A stretch of DNA of 43,060 nt from Rhodobacter sp. GTDB taxonomy: Bacteria; Pseudomonadota; Alphaproteobacteria; Rhodobacterales; Rhodobacteraceae. The position numbers and the translations under genes are program-made. Shown piece by piece: positions 10,009 to 18,428 of the stretch. The notes below the pieces were generated by a model that had not been told where the DNA came from, searched no databases, and saw only the letters and a list, made by a program, of their open reading frames with translations. Each line of letters opens with the position of its first letter. Position 1 is the first letter of the stretch. The stretch is taken from NCBI GenBank assembly GCA_020250175.1, contig JADCEN010000017.1, positions 1-43,060 of the forward strand. Reading direction: 5' to 3'.

Positions 10009-10710
10009 TCAATCGCGGTGGAAGGTCAGGTAGTGCGGCGCGCGGCCTTCGCGCAGGGCCTTGACCTCGTAACGGGTAGACCGCCAGTCGTCCCAAGGTA
10101 TGGGGCCGTCCCGGACAAGGCGGAACCCGGCCACGGGCACTTCGGCCCGGGCCTGCCGGATGTAATCGGGAATGTCGCTGGCGATGCGGAACTCGGCCCC
10201 AGGCCGCAGCGCGCGGGCCAGCGGCACCAGATGATCCCGGGTGACAAAGCGTCGGCGGTGGTGGCGGCGCTTGGGCCAGGGATCGGGGTAGTTGAGAAAG
10301 GCTTTCGCGACCGAGCCTTCCGGCAGCACATCGAACAGGTCGCGCACATCGCCCGGATGAATGGCCAGGTTGGTCACAGCGGCGCTGCGGATGCGGCCCA
10401 GCAGCATCGCCACGCCGTTGATGAAGGGCTCGCAGCCGATCAGGCCGATGTCCGGATAGGTCGCAGCCATATGCACCATGTGCTCGCCGCCGCCAAAGCC
10501 GATTTCCAGCCAGACCGGCCGGTCGTCGCCAAAGATCTGCGCCATATCCAGCGGGATTCGGTGCGGGTTTTCTTCGGTCAGGATACCCCGGGGCCGCAGC
10601 CTGTCGAGGTCTTCCGACAGGCAGGCCTTCTGGCCGGGACGCAGGGTCTTGCCAAAGCGGCGGCCGTAGAAATTGCGCCATTCCGGCCTGGGGGCGGTAG
10701 GGTCCGACAT
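10009..10710 (-). CDS. trmB: tRNA (guanine-N7)-methyltransferase
   Basis: TrmB methylates N7 of G46 in the tRNA variable loop using S-adenosylmethionine. The 233-residue protein has the SAM-binding motif [10 protein letters not shown] at about 72-81, the acidic CEP motif at 93-95 and the family-defining [14 protein letters not shown] near residue 140. The C-terminal [10 protein letters not shown] segment also fits. The ATG at 10710 gives the usual N-terminus. It follows metK, the SAM synthetase gene, on the same strand after a 140-bp gap that holds a strong hairpin, so cotranscription with metK is uncertain. aroA follows 122 bp downstream. Confidence 0.96.
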   Translation of the reverse strand: MSDPTAPRPEWRNFYGRRFGKTLRPGQKACLSEDLDRLRPRGILTEENPHRIPLDMAQIFGDDRPVWLEIGFGGGEHMVHMAATYPDIGLIGCEPFINGVAMLLGRIRSAAVTNLAIHPGDVRDLFDVLPEGSVAKAFLNYPDPWPKRRHHRRRFVTRDHLVPLARALRPGAEFRIASDIPDYIRQARAEVPVAGFRLVRDGPIPWDDWRSTRYEVKALREGRAPHYLTFHRD

Positions 10711-10775
10711 GCTCTGCCCTGAATACGATCGCGGCGGAGTATCGGGGGTGCCGTGCGGCGTCAAGCACAAGGGCG

Positions 10776-10812
10776 GGGGGGCTTTCTGCCCCCCGCGCTC
10801 CCCGAGGATACT
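10776..10812. repeat. G/C-run hairpin with GAGGATACTT tail between metK and trmB
   Basis: A 7-bp stem (GGGGGGC/GCCCCCC, loop TTTCT) spans 10776-10794, followed on the plus strand by GCGCTCCCCGAGGATACTTG. From memory this resembles a very common Rhodobacterales intergenic motif in which a G/C hairpin is followed by GAGGATATTT. On the minus strand it could end part of the metK transcript. No T-run is present, so I call it a repeat-like element. Confidence 0.5.
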
Positions 10813-10850
10813 TGCGAACAGAAAATGAACAGGCAGACGGCTTTTGCCGG

Positions 10851-12017
10851 TCAGACGGCGCGCTTCAACGCCTCGGTCAGGTCTGTCCTTTCCCAGCTGA
10901 AGCCGCCATCGGCCTCGGGCGGGCGGCCGAAGTGACCATAGGCTGCGGTGCGGGCATAGATTGGGCGGTTCAGGGCCAGATGCGTGCGGATGCCGCGCGG
11001 GGTCAGGTCCATCACCTTGGACAGGGCATGCTCGATCCGCTCGTCCGGGACAAGTCCGGTGCCGTGGGTGTCGACATAGATCGACAGCGGTCTGGCCACA
11101 CCGATGGCATAGCTGAGCTGCAGCGTGCAGCGGCGGGCCAAGCCTGCGGCAACGACGTTCTTCGCCAGGTAGCGGGCAGCATAGGCCGCCGAACGGTCGA
11201 CCTTGGTCGGGTCCTTGCCGGAAAACGCCCCGCCGCCATGCGGGGCGGCACCGCCATAGGTATCGACAATGATCTTGCGTCCCGTAAGGCCCGCGTCCCC
11301 GTCGGGTCCGCCGATCACGAAGGTTCCGGTCGGGTTGACCCACCATTCGGTCTTTGCGGTGATCCAGGCCGCAGGCAGAACTTCGCGGATATAGGGTTCC
11401 ACGATGGCACGGATGTCGGCGCTGGTCTGGCTTTCATGGGCGTGCTGGGTCGACAGGACAATCGATGTCACCTCGACCGGGGTGCCGCCTTCATACCGCA
11501 GCGAGACCTGGGATTTGGCATCGGGGCGCAGGGTGGGTTCCTGGCCGGATTTGCGCACCTCGGCCAGGCGGCGCAGGATGGCATGGGCAGATTGGATGGG
11601 TGCCGGCATCAGCTCGGGCGTTTCCGAACAGGCATAGCCGAACATGATACCCTGATCCCCGGCCCCGTCCCGGTCAACGCCCTGCGCGATATGGGCCGAT
11701 TGGGGATGCAGCAGGTTCTGCACCTTCAGGGTATTCCAATGGAACATCTCCTGTTCATACCCGATGTCACGCACGCAGCCGCGCACGATGTCTTCGATGC
11801 GGGCAAGCTCATCGGCCAGTTTTGCCTTGTCGCCAAGGCCCACTTCGCCGCCCACGACCACGCAGTTGGTGGTGGCAAAGGTTTCACAGGCGACGCGCGC
11901 ATTCGGCTCTTCGGCAAGAAAGGCATCAAGCACGGCATCCGAGATGCGGTCACAGACCTTGTCCGGATGGCCCTCTGACACGGACTCGGAGGTGAAGGTA
12001 TAGTTCAGACGTGACAT
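10851..12017 (-). CDS. metK: S-adenosylmethionine synthetase
   Basis: MetK makes S-adenosylmethionine from methionine and ATP. The 388-residue protein begins [20 protein letters not shown] with the catalytic-site His17. It carries the ATP motif [12 protein letters not shown] (about 120-131) and the glycine-rich loop [16 protein letters not shown] (about 260-275). It matches MetK over its whole length. The start at 12017 is preceded by GGAG, which is part of a SAM/SAH riboswitch. An in-frame GTG ten codons upstream lies inside the riboswitch aptamer and is rejected as a start. lnt ends 88 bp upstream, so lnt read-through and a dedicated promoter are both possible. Confidence 0.98.
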   Translation of the reverse strand: MSRLNYTFTSESVSEGHPDKVCDRISDAVLDAFLAEEPNARVACETFATTNCVVVGGEVGLGDKAKLADELARIEDIVRGCVRDIGYEQEMFHWNTLKVQNLLHPQSAHIAQGVDRDGAGDQGIMFGYACSETPELMPAPIQSAHAILRRLAEVRKSGQEPTLRPDAKSQVSLRYEGGTPVEVTSIVLSTQHAHESQTSADIRAIVEPYIREVLPAAWITAKTEWWVNPTGTFVIGGPDGDAGLTGRKIIVDTYGGAAPHGGGAFSGKDPTKVDRSAAYAARYLAKNVVAAGLARRCTLQLSYAIGVARPLSIYVDTHGTGLVPDERIEHALSKVMDLTPRGIRTHLALNRPIYARTAAYGHFGRPPEADGGFSWERTDLTEALKRAV

Positions 12018-12023
12018 GGGGAA

Positions 12024-12067
12024 CGCTCCGTTGAAAATCCCCGTCACGCCAGGAAGCCGTTGTGACG
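12024..12067 (-). ncRNA. SAM/SAH riboswitch controlling metK translation
   Basis: On the minus strand the leader has the stem CGTCAC/GTGACG enclosing AACGGCTTCCTGGC, then a 12-base linker and ACGGAGCG 6 bases before the metK ATG. This agrees almost base for base with the SAM/SAH riboswitch core as I remember it (stem GUCAC/GUGAC, internal ACGGCUUCCUGGC, 3' strand GGAGC). In that class the 3' strand pairs with GCUUCC in a pseudoknot, so ligand binding hides the Shine-Dalgarno GGAG. The class is known from Rhodobacterales, mostly in front of metK, as here. A second hairpin can also form in the linker (see findings). Confidence 0.92.
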
Positions 12068-12105
12068 GTTCGATCCAGCGGGCCTAGCGGCCATAGACCG
12101 GCTGG

Positions 12106-13587
12106 TCAAGCCTGCTTTCGCCGCATCCGAAGCGCCAGAAGTGCGGCAAAGGCGGCCAAAAGCGCCAGGACCGGCCCATCGCCCCGGCGCGCGTAGGGTG
12201 TTGCGGCAAGCGCAGGGGGAAGGGCCGTGTCAAGAAAGGCGGCTTCTCCCAGCGGGATCGTGGCAAGAACCCGCCCCTTGGCGTCGATCACCGCCGACAC
12301 GCCGGTATTGGCCACCCGCACCAGGGGCAGCCCCTGTTCAATGGCGCGCAGCCGCGCCTGGGCCAGATGCTGGAACGGGCCGGTCAGAGTGCCGAACCAG
12401 GCGTCATTGGTGATCTGCAGGATCCAGTCCGCCCGGCCGGGGGCACCCCGCACATCCTGTGGAAAGATCGCCTCGTAGCAGATCAGCGGCAGGACCCGCC
12501 CGATCCGGGGGCCAAGGTCCAGGATCGCAGGCCCCGGACCGGCGGCATAGCCTTTGCCCTGCCGGGCCGCAAAGGCAGAGATGCCAAACAGGGCATAGGC
12601 CGTATCCCCGAAGGGGATGTATTCGCCAAAGGGCACCAGGTGATGCTTGTCATAGCGCGCCTGAACCTGTGCGTCGGGTCCGATCACGATCAGACTGTTG
12701 AAGTACCGCGTGCCGTCCGTGCTTTGGATTCCGGTCACGACCGGTGCGCCCTGTGCCGCTGCCGCGATGATCGGGGCCAGTTCGGGCGCATTTTCCAGCA
12801 TGTAGGGCACGGCGGTTTCCGGCCAGATCACCAGATCAGGGCGCGGTGCCGCCGCCGTGAATTCCAGCAGCCGGTCGAAAAAGGCGCGGGCACGGACCGG
12901 GTCCCATTTCACGCCCTGCTCGGCATTCGGCTGGACAAGGCGCAGCATCAGGGGCCGGGCAGGCGGATCAGGCTGGGCCAGCCGCCAGGAACCGCCGCCC
13001 GCCGATGCGGCGACCAGCACGGCGGCAGCGGCAAGACCCCGGCGGCCAAAGGCAACCGGCAGGGCGGCGGCCCCCGTGGCCAGAAGGGTCAGCGCCAGCA
13101 CCCCCCCAAGGCTGGCAAGCTGCGCGATCGGCGTTCCGACGAAGATATGCCCGATCGTCGCCCAGGGAAAACCGGTCAAGACATGGCCGCGCCCGAACTC
13201 TGCCAGCGTCAGGGCCAGCGCCAGGGCCAGAGGACGCCGCCAGCCCGTAACCTGCCAGGACAGGGCGGCTGCGCCCGCCCAGAACAGCGCAAGACCGAAG
13301 GACATGAACAGCACGGCGAAGGGTGCCATCCAGGCATGGGTTTCGGCATCGATCAGAAAGGGCTGTACCAGCCAGTTAAGCGCCAGCATGAAATGCCCGG
13401 TCCCCGCGAACAGGCCCAGCCAGGCCGCAGCCGCGGCCCCCCGCGCGCGCGCCAGCAGCGCGGTCAGCGCCGCCAGCCCGGCTAGGGCCAGCCACCAGAA
13501 CCCCAGCGGGACCTGCCCCGATGCGACCACGGCACCAAGGCCGAAGGCAAGCCCCGCCTGGGCCCAGCCGGGCCAGCCCAGACGCAT
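12106..13587 (-). CDS. lnt: Apolipoprotein N-acyltransferase
   Basis: Lnt adds the third acyl chain to the N-terminal cysteine of lipoproteins at the periplasmic face of the inner membrane. The 493-residue protein has an N-terminal block of membrane helices (about 10-195), then a nitrilase-type catalytic domain with the triad Glu257 (VIWPETAVPY), Lys314 (YDKHHLVPFGEYIPF) and Cys370 (PLICYEAIFP). A last helix (about 470-485) closes the protein. The ATG at 13587 lies 2 bp after the corC stop, so the pair is translationally coupled. This adjacency, with ybeY and phoH upstream, is the usual alphaproteobacterial arrangement. Its substrates would include the lipoprotein at 0.4-1.1 kb. Confidence 0.97.
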   Translation of the reverse strand: MRLGWPGWAQAGLAFGLGAVVASGQVPLGFWWLALAGLAALTALLARARGAAAAAWLGLFAGTGHFMLALNWLVQPFLIDAETHAWMAPFAVLFMSFGLALFWAGAAALSWQVTGWRRPLALALALTLAEFGRGHVLTGFPWATIGHIFVGTPIAQLASLGGVLALTLLATGAAALPVAFGRRGLAAAAVLVAASAGGGSWRLAQPDPPARPLMLRLVQPNAEQGVKWDPVRARAFFDRLLEFTAAAPRPDLVIWPETAVPYMLENAPELAPIIAAAAQGAPVVTGIQSTDGTRYFNSLIVIGPDAQVQARYDKHHLVPFGEYIPFGDTAYALFGISAFAARQGKGYAAGPGPAILDLGPRIGRVLPLICYEAIFPQDVRGAPGRADWILQITNDAWFGTLTGPFQHLAQARLRAIEQGLPLVRVANTGVSAVIDAKGRVLATIPLGEAAFLDTALPPALAATPYARRGDGPVLALLAAFAALLALRMRRKQA

Positions 13588-13589
13588 GG

Positions 13590-14504
13590 TCAGCCCTTCG
13601 CAGGCGGCATAAGGGCGGCGGGGGCGGCCTGCGCCCCCGGCAAACGCAGGCGCAGCCGCTTGATGCGGCGCGGATCGGCGTCGATCACCTCAAAGGCCAC
13701 GCCGCTTTCATGCGGCACGATTTCGCCCCGGGCAGGCACGCGCCCCGTGCGCAGAAACACCAGCCCGCCCAGGGTATCGATCTCTTCATCATCTTCGTCC
13801 GCGCGCAGGCGCAGCCCGATGGCGGCCTCGATCTCTTCCAGCGGGGCGCGGGCATGGGCCAGATAGACACCGGGCTTCTCCATGGTCCAAAGAGCCGTGT
13901 CGGCCTCGTCATGTTCATCCTCGATTTCGCCGATGACCGTTTCGATCAGGTCCTCGATGGTGACCAGACCGTCCACGCCCCCGTATTCGTCGATCACCAG
14001 GGCCATATGCACCCGATCCTTCTGCATTTTCTGAAGCAGGACACCCACCGGCATGGACGGCGGGGCAAAAAGGACAGGCCGCAGCATCTTGCGCAGATCG
14101 AAGCTGCCGGTGTCCTGACCAAATCCGAATTGCAGCGCAAGGTCCTTCAGCAGAACCAGACCCAGCGGCTTGTCCAGGGTTTCGTCATAGACCGGCAGGC
14201 GCGAAAACCCGTGTTTGCGGAACACCGCGACAAGGTCTTCTCTGCCGATGTCCACCGGTACAGCGGTAATCTCGACCTTGGGAATCGCAACATCGTCCAC
14301 ACGCAGGCGCCGCAGGTTGCCGATGCCGGGCACGCCGGGCACCGAGGCCGCCGCAGGCGCAGGATCGGCCTGTCTGGACTCCGGCGCGGGTTCAGAAGAG
14401 CTGAGGGCGTTGATGATGCGGCTGAGAAATCCGCGCTGTCCACTCCCGGTCGGGTCGGCCTCTGCGCCAGGCGCGGCGTCTGACCCGTCGTTGCTACTGC
14501 CCAT
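13590..14504 (-). CDS. CorC/HlyC-family CBS-domain protein
   Basis: A 304-residue soluble protein with a disordered, Ala/Pro-rich N-terminus (about 1-58). Two CBS repeats follow (about 75-205), recognisable by RVDDVAIPKVEITAVP, GFSRLPVYDE and HMALVIDEYGGVDGLVTIEDLIETVIGEI. A C-terminal CorC/HlyC domain (about 215-295) includes FEVIDADPRRIKRLRLR. The family is linked to magnesium and cobalt efflux and, for some members, labelled hemolysin C; the biochemical role is unsettled. It lacks the membrane DUF21 domain, so it is the short CorC form. The ATG at 14504 has AAGGA upstream. It lies between ybeY and lnt in one operon. Confidence 0.92.
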   Translation of the reverse strand: MGSSNDGSDAAPGAEADPTGSGQRGFLSRIINALSSSEPAPESRQADPAPAAASVPGVPGIGNLRRLRVDDVAIPKVEITAVPVDIGREDLVAVFRKHGFSRLPVYDETLDKPLGLVLLKDLALQFGFGQDTGSFDLRKMLRPVLFAPPSMPVGVLLQKMQKDRVHMALVIDEYGGVDGLVTIEDLIETVIGEIEDEHDEADTALWTMEKPGVYLAHARAPLEEIEAAIGLRLRADEDDEEIDTLGGLVFLRTGRVPARGEIVPHESGVAFEVIDADPRRIKRLRLRLPGAQAAPAALMPPAKG

Positions 14505-14546
14505 GTGTCCTTTCCTGCATCAACCCGCCCGCCGCACCGCCGGACG

Positions 14547-15053
14547 TTAAGCGCTGCAATATGGGTCGGTCACCCCGAGTTTGGCAAGCACCCTGATTTC
14601 GGTGTCTTCCATCAGGGCGGCATCGGCATCGTCGGCATGATCATAGCCCAGAAGATGCAAAACGGCATGAACGATCAGATGGGTGACGTGATCGTGCATG
14701 GATTTGCCTTGATCCGCAGCCTCACGGGCGCAGCTGTCATAGGAAATCGCGATGTCGCCCAGGTCCCGGCTATTGTCGGCAAGGCCGCCGGGATGCTGCG
14801 GCATGCCCCCGGGGGTCGCCGCCGCCCGGTCTTCGGATGGCCAGGACAGCACATTTGTGGGCACAGGCTTGCTGCGGAATTCGGTGTTCAGCGCGGCAAT
14901 GCGCGCATCATCGCATCCCATCACCACGATTTCGAAGCGGGCGGGATCAAGGGAAAGCGCGGCCAGGGTGGCCCTGGCGGCACCGTCGGCCAGCGGCGGA
15001 AGGATGCCCTCCCACCGCGGGTCTTCCATGACTGTGTCAACCAGCGGCATCAT
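14547..15053 (-). CDS. ybeY: Endoribonuclease YbeY (rRNA maturation factor)
   Basis: YbeY is a zinc endoribonuclease needed for 16S rRNA 3'-end processing and ribosome quality control. The 168-residue protein carries the metal site HLIVHAVLHLLGYDH (three histidines in HxxxHxxxxxH) near residues 120-134. The conserved ALNTEFRSKPVPTNVLSWP and LGDIAISYD segments are upstream of it. The chosen ATG at 15053 (another ATG follows immediately) overlaps the phoH stop by 17 bp. An upstream in-frame start at 15107 would add an 18-residue Arg/Trp-rich stretch not typical of the family. Cotranscription with phoH and corC is almost certain. Confidence 0.95.
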   Translation of the reverse strand: MMPLVDTVMEDPRWEGILPPLADGAARATLAALSLDPARFEIVVMGCDDARIAALNTEFRSKPVPTNVLSWPSEDRAAATPGGMPQHPGGLADNSRDLGDIAISYDSCAREAADQGKSMHDHVTHLIVHAVLHLLGYDHADDADAALMEDTEIRVLAKLGVTDPYCSA

Positions 15054-16053
15054 CGTCGCGCTGATACGCCTCGATGATGCGCGCCACCAGCGGGTGGCGC
15101 ACCACATCCCTGGCGCTGAAGTAGTTGAAGCTGACGCCCTTCACCCCCTTGATCAGCCGTTCCGCATCGGCAAGCCCGCTGGCGGTGCCGCGCGGAAGAT
15201 CGATCTGGGTGCGGTCGCCGGTGACCACCATGCGGCTGCCTTCCCCCAGGCGGGTCAGGAACATTTTCATCTGCATGGTCGTGGCGTTCTGCGCCTCGTC
15301 CAGCACGACAAAGGCATTGGCCAAGGTGCGCCCGCGCATGAAGGCGAGCGGCGCAATCTCGATGCGCTTTTCCTCCATCAGCTTCTGCACCTGCTTTTGC
15401 GGCAGGAAATCATGCAGCGCGTCGTAAAGCGGCTGCATGTAGGGGTCGACCTTGTCCTTCATGTCACCGGGCAGAAAGCCCAGCCGTTCGCCTGCCTCGA
15501 CGGCGGGACGGGACAGGATGATCCTGTCGACATGGCCGCCGATCAGCATCGTAACGCCAACGGCGACCGCCAGATAGGTCTTGCCGGTGCCGGCAGGGCC
15601 AATGCCAAAGGCCAACTCGTGGTCAAAAAGGTTCGCCACATAGGCCTTCTGCGCCTCGGTCCGGGGTTGCACCGACTTGCGGCGGGTGCGCAGCTCATAC
15701 TTTGCGCCGGTGAACATCTCGATCTGTTCATCGTCGCGCGGGACATCGCGCATCGGCCGGCCCATGCGCAGCGCGCCGTCAATGTCGCCCGCAACCACGC
15801 CCTTGCCGGATTCCAGTCTTGCGTAAAGCGACCGCAGGACGGCTGCCGCCTGATCCCGCGCGCCCTTGTCCCCGATCACCGCCAGCCTGTTGCCCCGCCG
15901 CAGGATATGCACACCGGTCTGGTGTTCGATCTGTGCGAGGTTGCGGTCAAATTCGCCGCAGAGGTCGATCAGAAGACGATTGTCAGGAAATTCCAGAAGC
16001 GTTTCGACAACGTCTTCCGAGCGGGACGGGGGTTTCAGCGCGCTGATGCCCAA
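15037..16053 (-). CDS. phoH: PhoH-like ATPase, likely TTG start
   Basis: PhoH-family ATPases are often encoded beside ybeY and are thought to act in RNA metabolism. The protein has a KH-like N-terminal region (LIDLCGEFDRNLAQIE...RGNRLAVIG), Walker A GPAGTGKT near the middle, Walker B FVVLDEAQNAT, and the C-terminal SFNYFSARDVVRHPLV. The frame is open up to a GTG at 16209. The residues before LGISALKPPSRSEDVVE are low in complexity, however, and a strong AAGGAG sits seven bases before the TTG at 16053. I therefore take TTG as the start, giving 338 residues. The stop overlaps the ybeY start. Confidence 0.9.
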   Translation of the reverse strand: MGISALKPPSRSEDVVETLLEFPDNRLLIDLCGEFDRNLAQIEHQTGVHILRRGNRLAVIGDKGARDQAAAVLRSLYARLESGKGVVAGDIDGALRMGRPMRDVPRDDEQIEMFTGAKYELRTRRKSVQPRTEAQKAYVANLFDHELAFGIGPAGTGKTYLAVAVGVTMLIGGHVDRIILSRPAVEAGERLGFLPGDMKDKVDPYMQPLYDALHDFLPQKQVQKLMEEKRIEIAPLAFMRGRTLANAFVVLDEAQNATTMQMKMFLTRLGEGSRMVVTGDRTQIDLPRGTASGLADAERLIKGVKGVSFNYFSARDVVRHPLVARIIEAYQRDDDAAG

Positions 16054-16306
16054 GGGCGGCTCCTTCTGTTGGCCTGGAACGGGGCTGGGAGGATTTGGCG
16101 AAGCTGTGGTGCCTTCTGCAGACTTGGTTACAAGGGAAAGTGTGCGGCCGGTTTGACGTGATGGCAAGAAGAATGGTGGGACCGCGCCGAATATCGGATG
16201 TGACTGCACGAAAAACCATCATGCCGCGATGCGGTTCCTGCCGGGCATGACGATAGCGCGACAGCACGGAAACGGCTGTGTGACAGTTCTGCGCCGGAGC
16301 CCGGCA

Positions 16307-17617
16307 TCAGGCCGGCAGGCGCAGGCCCGCCAGCGAATTGGCCGAGCTTTCCACGATCCGCACGCGGATCAGTTCCCCCGGCGTTCCGGCGGGGTCGGCG
16401 ACATGGACCGCCTGCAGATGGTCGGACTTGCCCACCATCTGGCCGGGCATCCTTCCTGCCTTTTCATACAGAACCCCCACCTCGCGGCCCACCATGGCCT
16501 GCTGCGCCGCGCGCTGCTGTTCGGTGATCAGCGCCTGCAGCACCTGCAGGCGGGCGTCGGCGGTAGCGGCATCCACCCCCGGTCTCTCGGCGGCGGGGGT
16601 GCCTGGACGGGGCGAATACCGGAAGCTGAAGGCGGCACCGAAACCGACGGCCCGGATCAGCGCCAGCGTCGCCTCGAAATCGGCATCCGTCTCGCCGGGG
16701 AAGCCAACGATGAAGTCGGATGACAGCAGGATGTCGGGGCGTGCTGCCCGGATGCGGTCGATCAGCCGCAGGTAATGATCTGCTGTGTGCTTGCGGTTCA
16801 TCGCCTTCAGGATGCGGTCAGACCCTGACTGGACAGGCAGATGCAGAAAGGGCATCAGCTTGGCCTCGTCGCCATGGGCTGCAATCAGGTCGTCTTCCAT
16901 GTCATTGGGGTGCGAGGTGGTGTAGCGGATGCGCTCCAGCCCGTCGATCCGCGCCAGATCGCGCACAAGGCGCGCCAGGCCCCGGCCTTCGGCGTGATAG
17001 GCGTTGACGTTCTGGCCCAGCAGCGTGATTTCGCGCACGCCGCGCGCCACCAGATCGCGCGCCTCGGCCAGCAGACGGTCGGGCGCGCGGCTGACCTCGG
17101 CCCCGCGGGTATAGGGAACCACGCAGAAGGCGCAGAACTTGTCGCAGCCTTCCTGCACGGTCAGAAAGGCGGTCGGTCCCCGCAGCATCCGGCGGTCCGG
17201 CAGGTGATCGAACTTGTCTTCGGCGGGAAACTCGGTGTCGATGGCGCGGGCACCCTGCCCCACGGCCCGCAGCAGGGCGGGCAGGCGGTGGTAGCTTTGC
17301 GGACCGACCACCAGATCCACCACTGGCGCGCGCCGCAATATCTCTTCGCCCTCGGCCTGGGCGACGCAGCCTGCCACGGCAATCTTCATGGCGGGCTTTG
17401 CCTGTTTCAGCGGCTTCAGCCGACCAAGATCGGAATAGACCTTTTCGGCGGCCTTTTCGCGGATGTGGCAGGTATTCAGCAGAACCATATCGGCGTCTTC
17501 GGGCCGGTCAGTCGCGACATAGCCCTCGGTTCCCAGCGTTTCCGCCATACGCTCGGAGTCGTAGACGTTCATCTGGCAGCCGTAGGTCTTGATGAAAAGC
17601 TTCTTCGCCGTTGTCAT
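16307..17617 (-). CDS. miaB: tRNA-2-methylthio-N6-dimethylallyladenosine synthase
   Basis: MiaB is a radical-SAM enzyme that adds the 2-methylthio group to i6A37 of tRNAs reading UNN codons. The 436-residue protein has the N-terminal UPF0004 domain with cluster ligands Cys14 (TYGCQMN), Cys50 (NTCHIREKA) and Cys84 (VAGCVAQ). The radical-SAM CxxxCxxC is Cys158/162/165 ([15 protein letters not shown]). A TRAM domain follows at the C-terminus (about 370-435). The length is normal. phoH starts 253 bp downstream; irr ends 175 bp upstream after a hairpin, so miaB probably has its own promoter. Confidence 0.97.
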   Translation of the reverse strand: MTTAKKLFIKTYGCQMNVYDSERMAETLGTEGYVATDRPEDADMVLLNTCHIREKAAEKVYSDLGRLKPLKQAKPAMKIAVAGCVAQAEGEEILRRAPVVDLVVGPQSYHRLPALLRAVGQGARAIDTEFPAEDKFDHLPDRRMLRGPTAFLTVQEGCDKFCAFCVVPYTRGAEVSRAPDRLLAEARDLVARGVREITLLGQNVNAYHAEGRGLARLVRDLARIDGLERIRYTTSHPNDMEDDLIAAHGDEAKLMPFLHLPVQSGSDRILKAMNRKHTADHYLRLIDRIRAARPDILLSSDFIVGFPGETDADFEATLALIRAVGFGAAFSFRYSPRPGTPAAERPGVDAATADARLQVLQALITEQQRAAQQAMVGREVGVLYEKAGRMPGQMVGKSDHLQAVHVADPAGTPGELIRVRIVESSANSLAGLRLPA

Positions 17618-17737
17618 GCGCGTATGTCCCGTGGTCAGGCATGTTGTCTACACGATGACAACGGGCCTTCGCAACGCCGGGATGGGCGATGCGGCGCGTA
17701 ACGGCGGGGGCAACCGGAACGCCCGGCTCGCAGACGG

Positions 17738-17763
17738 GCCGGGGGGGCGCGACAGCCCCCGGC
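17738..17763 (-). terminator. Hairpin after irr
   Basis: An 8-bp perfect stem (GCCGGGGG/CCCCCGGC) with a 10-base loop lies 29 bp past the irr stop, between irr and miaB. It has no T-run, so termination is plausible but unproven. Confidence 0.4.
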
Positions 17764-17792
17764 ATTTCGCCGGCAGGAAGGCCGCTGCGGTG

Positions 17793-18209
17793 TCAGACCC
17801 GGCGCAGGCGGATCACAACATCCACCCGGCTGATTTCAGTGCCGCCGGGGGCGGCGGGAAGACCCAGAATCTTCAGGTCTTCGGCAGGCGCGTCTGTTAG
17901 CTCGCCCCGGTCTTCCCAGTAAAAATGCGGGTGATCATCCACACGTGTATCGAAATAGCTGCGGTGGCCGTCCACGGTCACCTCCTGCATCAGCCCGGCA
18001 TCGCAAAAGGCGCGCAGCGTGTTGTAGACAGTGGCAAGGCTGACCTTTTCGCCTGCACCGACACTGGCAGCATAAAGGCTTTCGGCGGTCACATGCCGGT
18101 TCTCGCCATCCCCGACAAGAAGCCCGGCAAGTGCCACGCGCTGCCGCGTGGGACGCAGCCCGCCCCGCGCCAGCCAGGCTGTGCTTCGATCCGCATCCAT
18201 TGCCGTCAT
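17793..18209 (-). CDS. irr: Irr-type transcriptional regulator, Fur family
   Basis: Irr is the haem-responsive Fur-family regulator that controls iron and haem genes in alphaproteobacteria. The 138-residue protein has the winged-helix DNA-binding domain (RPTRQRVALAGLL and VSLATVYNTLRAFCDAGLM, about 20-80). The metal/haem region reads SYFDTRVDDHPHFYWED (about 90-106), with HPH where Bradyrhizobium Irr has HHH. I chose the ATG at 18209; an ATG at 18200 and a TTG at 18233 are alternatives. The TTG seems unlikely because a TATACT box, probably the promoter, overlaps that area. The gene diverges from fabA with a palindrome in between. Confidence 0.85.
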   Translation of the reverse strand: MTAMDADRSTAWLARGGLRPTRQRVALAGLLVGDGENRHVTAESLYAASVGAGEKVSLATVYNTLRAFCDAGLMQEVTVDGHRSYFDTRVDDHPHFYWEDRGELTDAPAEDLKILGLPAAPGGTEISRVDVVIRLRRV

Positions 18210-18261
18210 TGTCCTGCCGATCCAGTCCTTCAAACCAGTATATAGGGCGCGCGGGGGGAGA

Positions 18262-18275
18262 TTTTCAAATGAAAA
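18262..18275. promoter_or_regulatory. Palindromic candidate operator between irr and fabA
   Basis: TTTTCA, two bases, TGAAAA form a perfect 6-bp inverted repeat in an A/T-rich island within the GC-rich irr-fabA gap. It lies about 20 bp upstream of a TATACT box (18237-18242, minus strand) that suits an irr promoter. It does not match the classical ICE motif as I recall it. Candidate binders are Irr itself or another regulator. Confidence 0.4.
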
Positions 18276-18348
18276 CCGGCAGCAATCCTGCCGCTTGGCG
18301 GAACCGGCCGGCCAACGCAGGGCGTCCGCCGCCCTTGCCTCTGCTTCC

Positions 18349-18377
18349 TTGCCGATGGTAGAGGATTTGCAATATGG
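18349..18377 (+). promoter_or_regulatory. Candidate fabA promoter
   Basis: TTGCCG and ATATGG are separated by 17 bp, with the expected transcript start about 45 bp before the fabA ATG. The -10 box is a weak match, so this is tentative. Confidence 0.3.
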
Positions 18378-18428
18378 CGAAACACCGCGTGACCGGCAAC
18401 GTTGGCGGACCTGGGGGGACTAAGGCGG

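Noticed and set aside
12018-12047. GTG start ten codons upstream of metK
   Set aside because: It lies inside the riboswitch aptamer and lacks its own ribosome site; the MetK family starts at MSRLNYTF.
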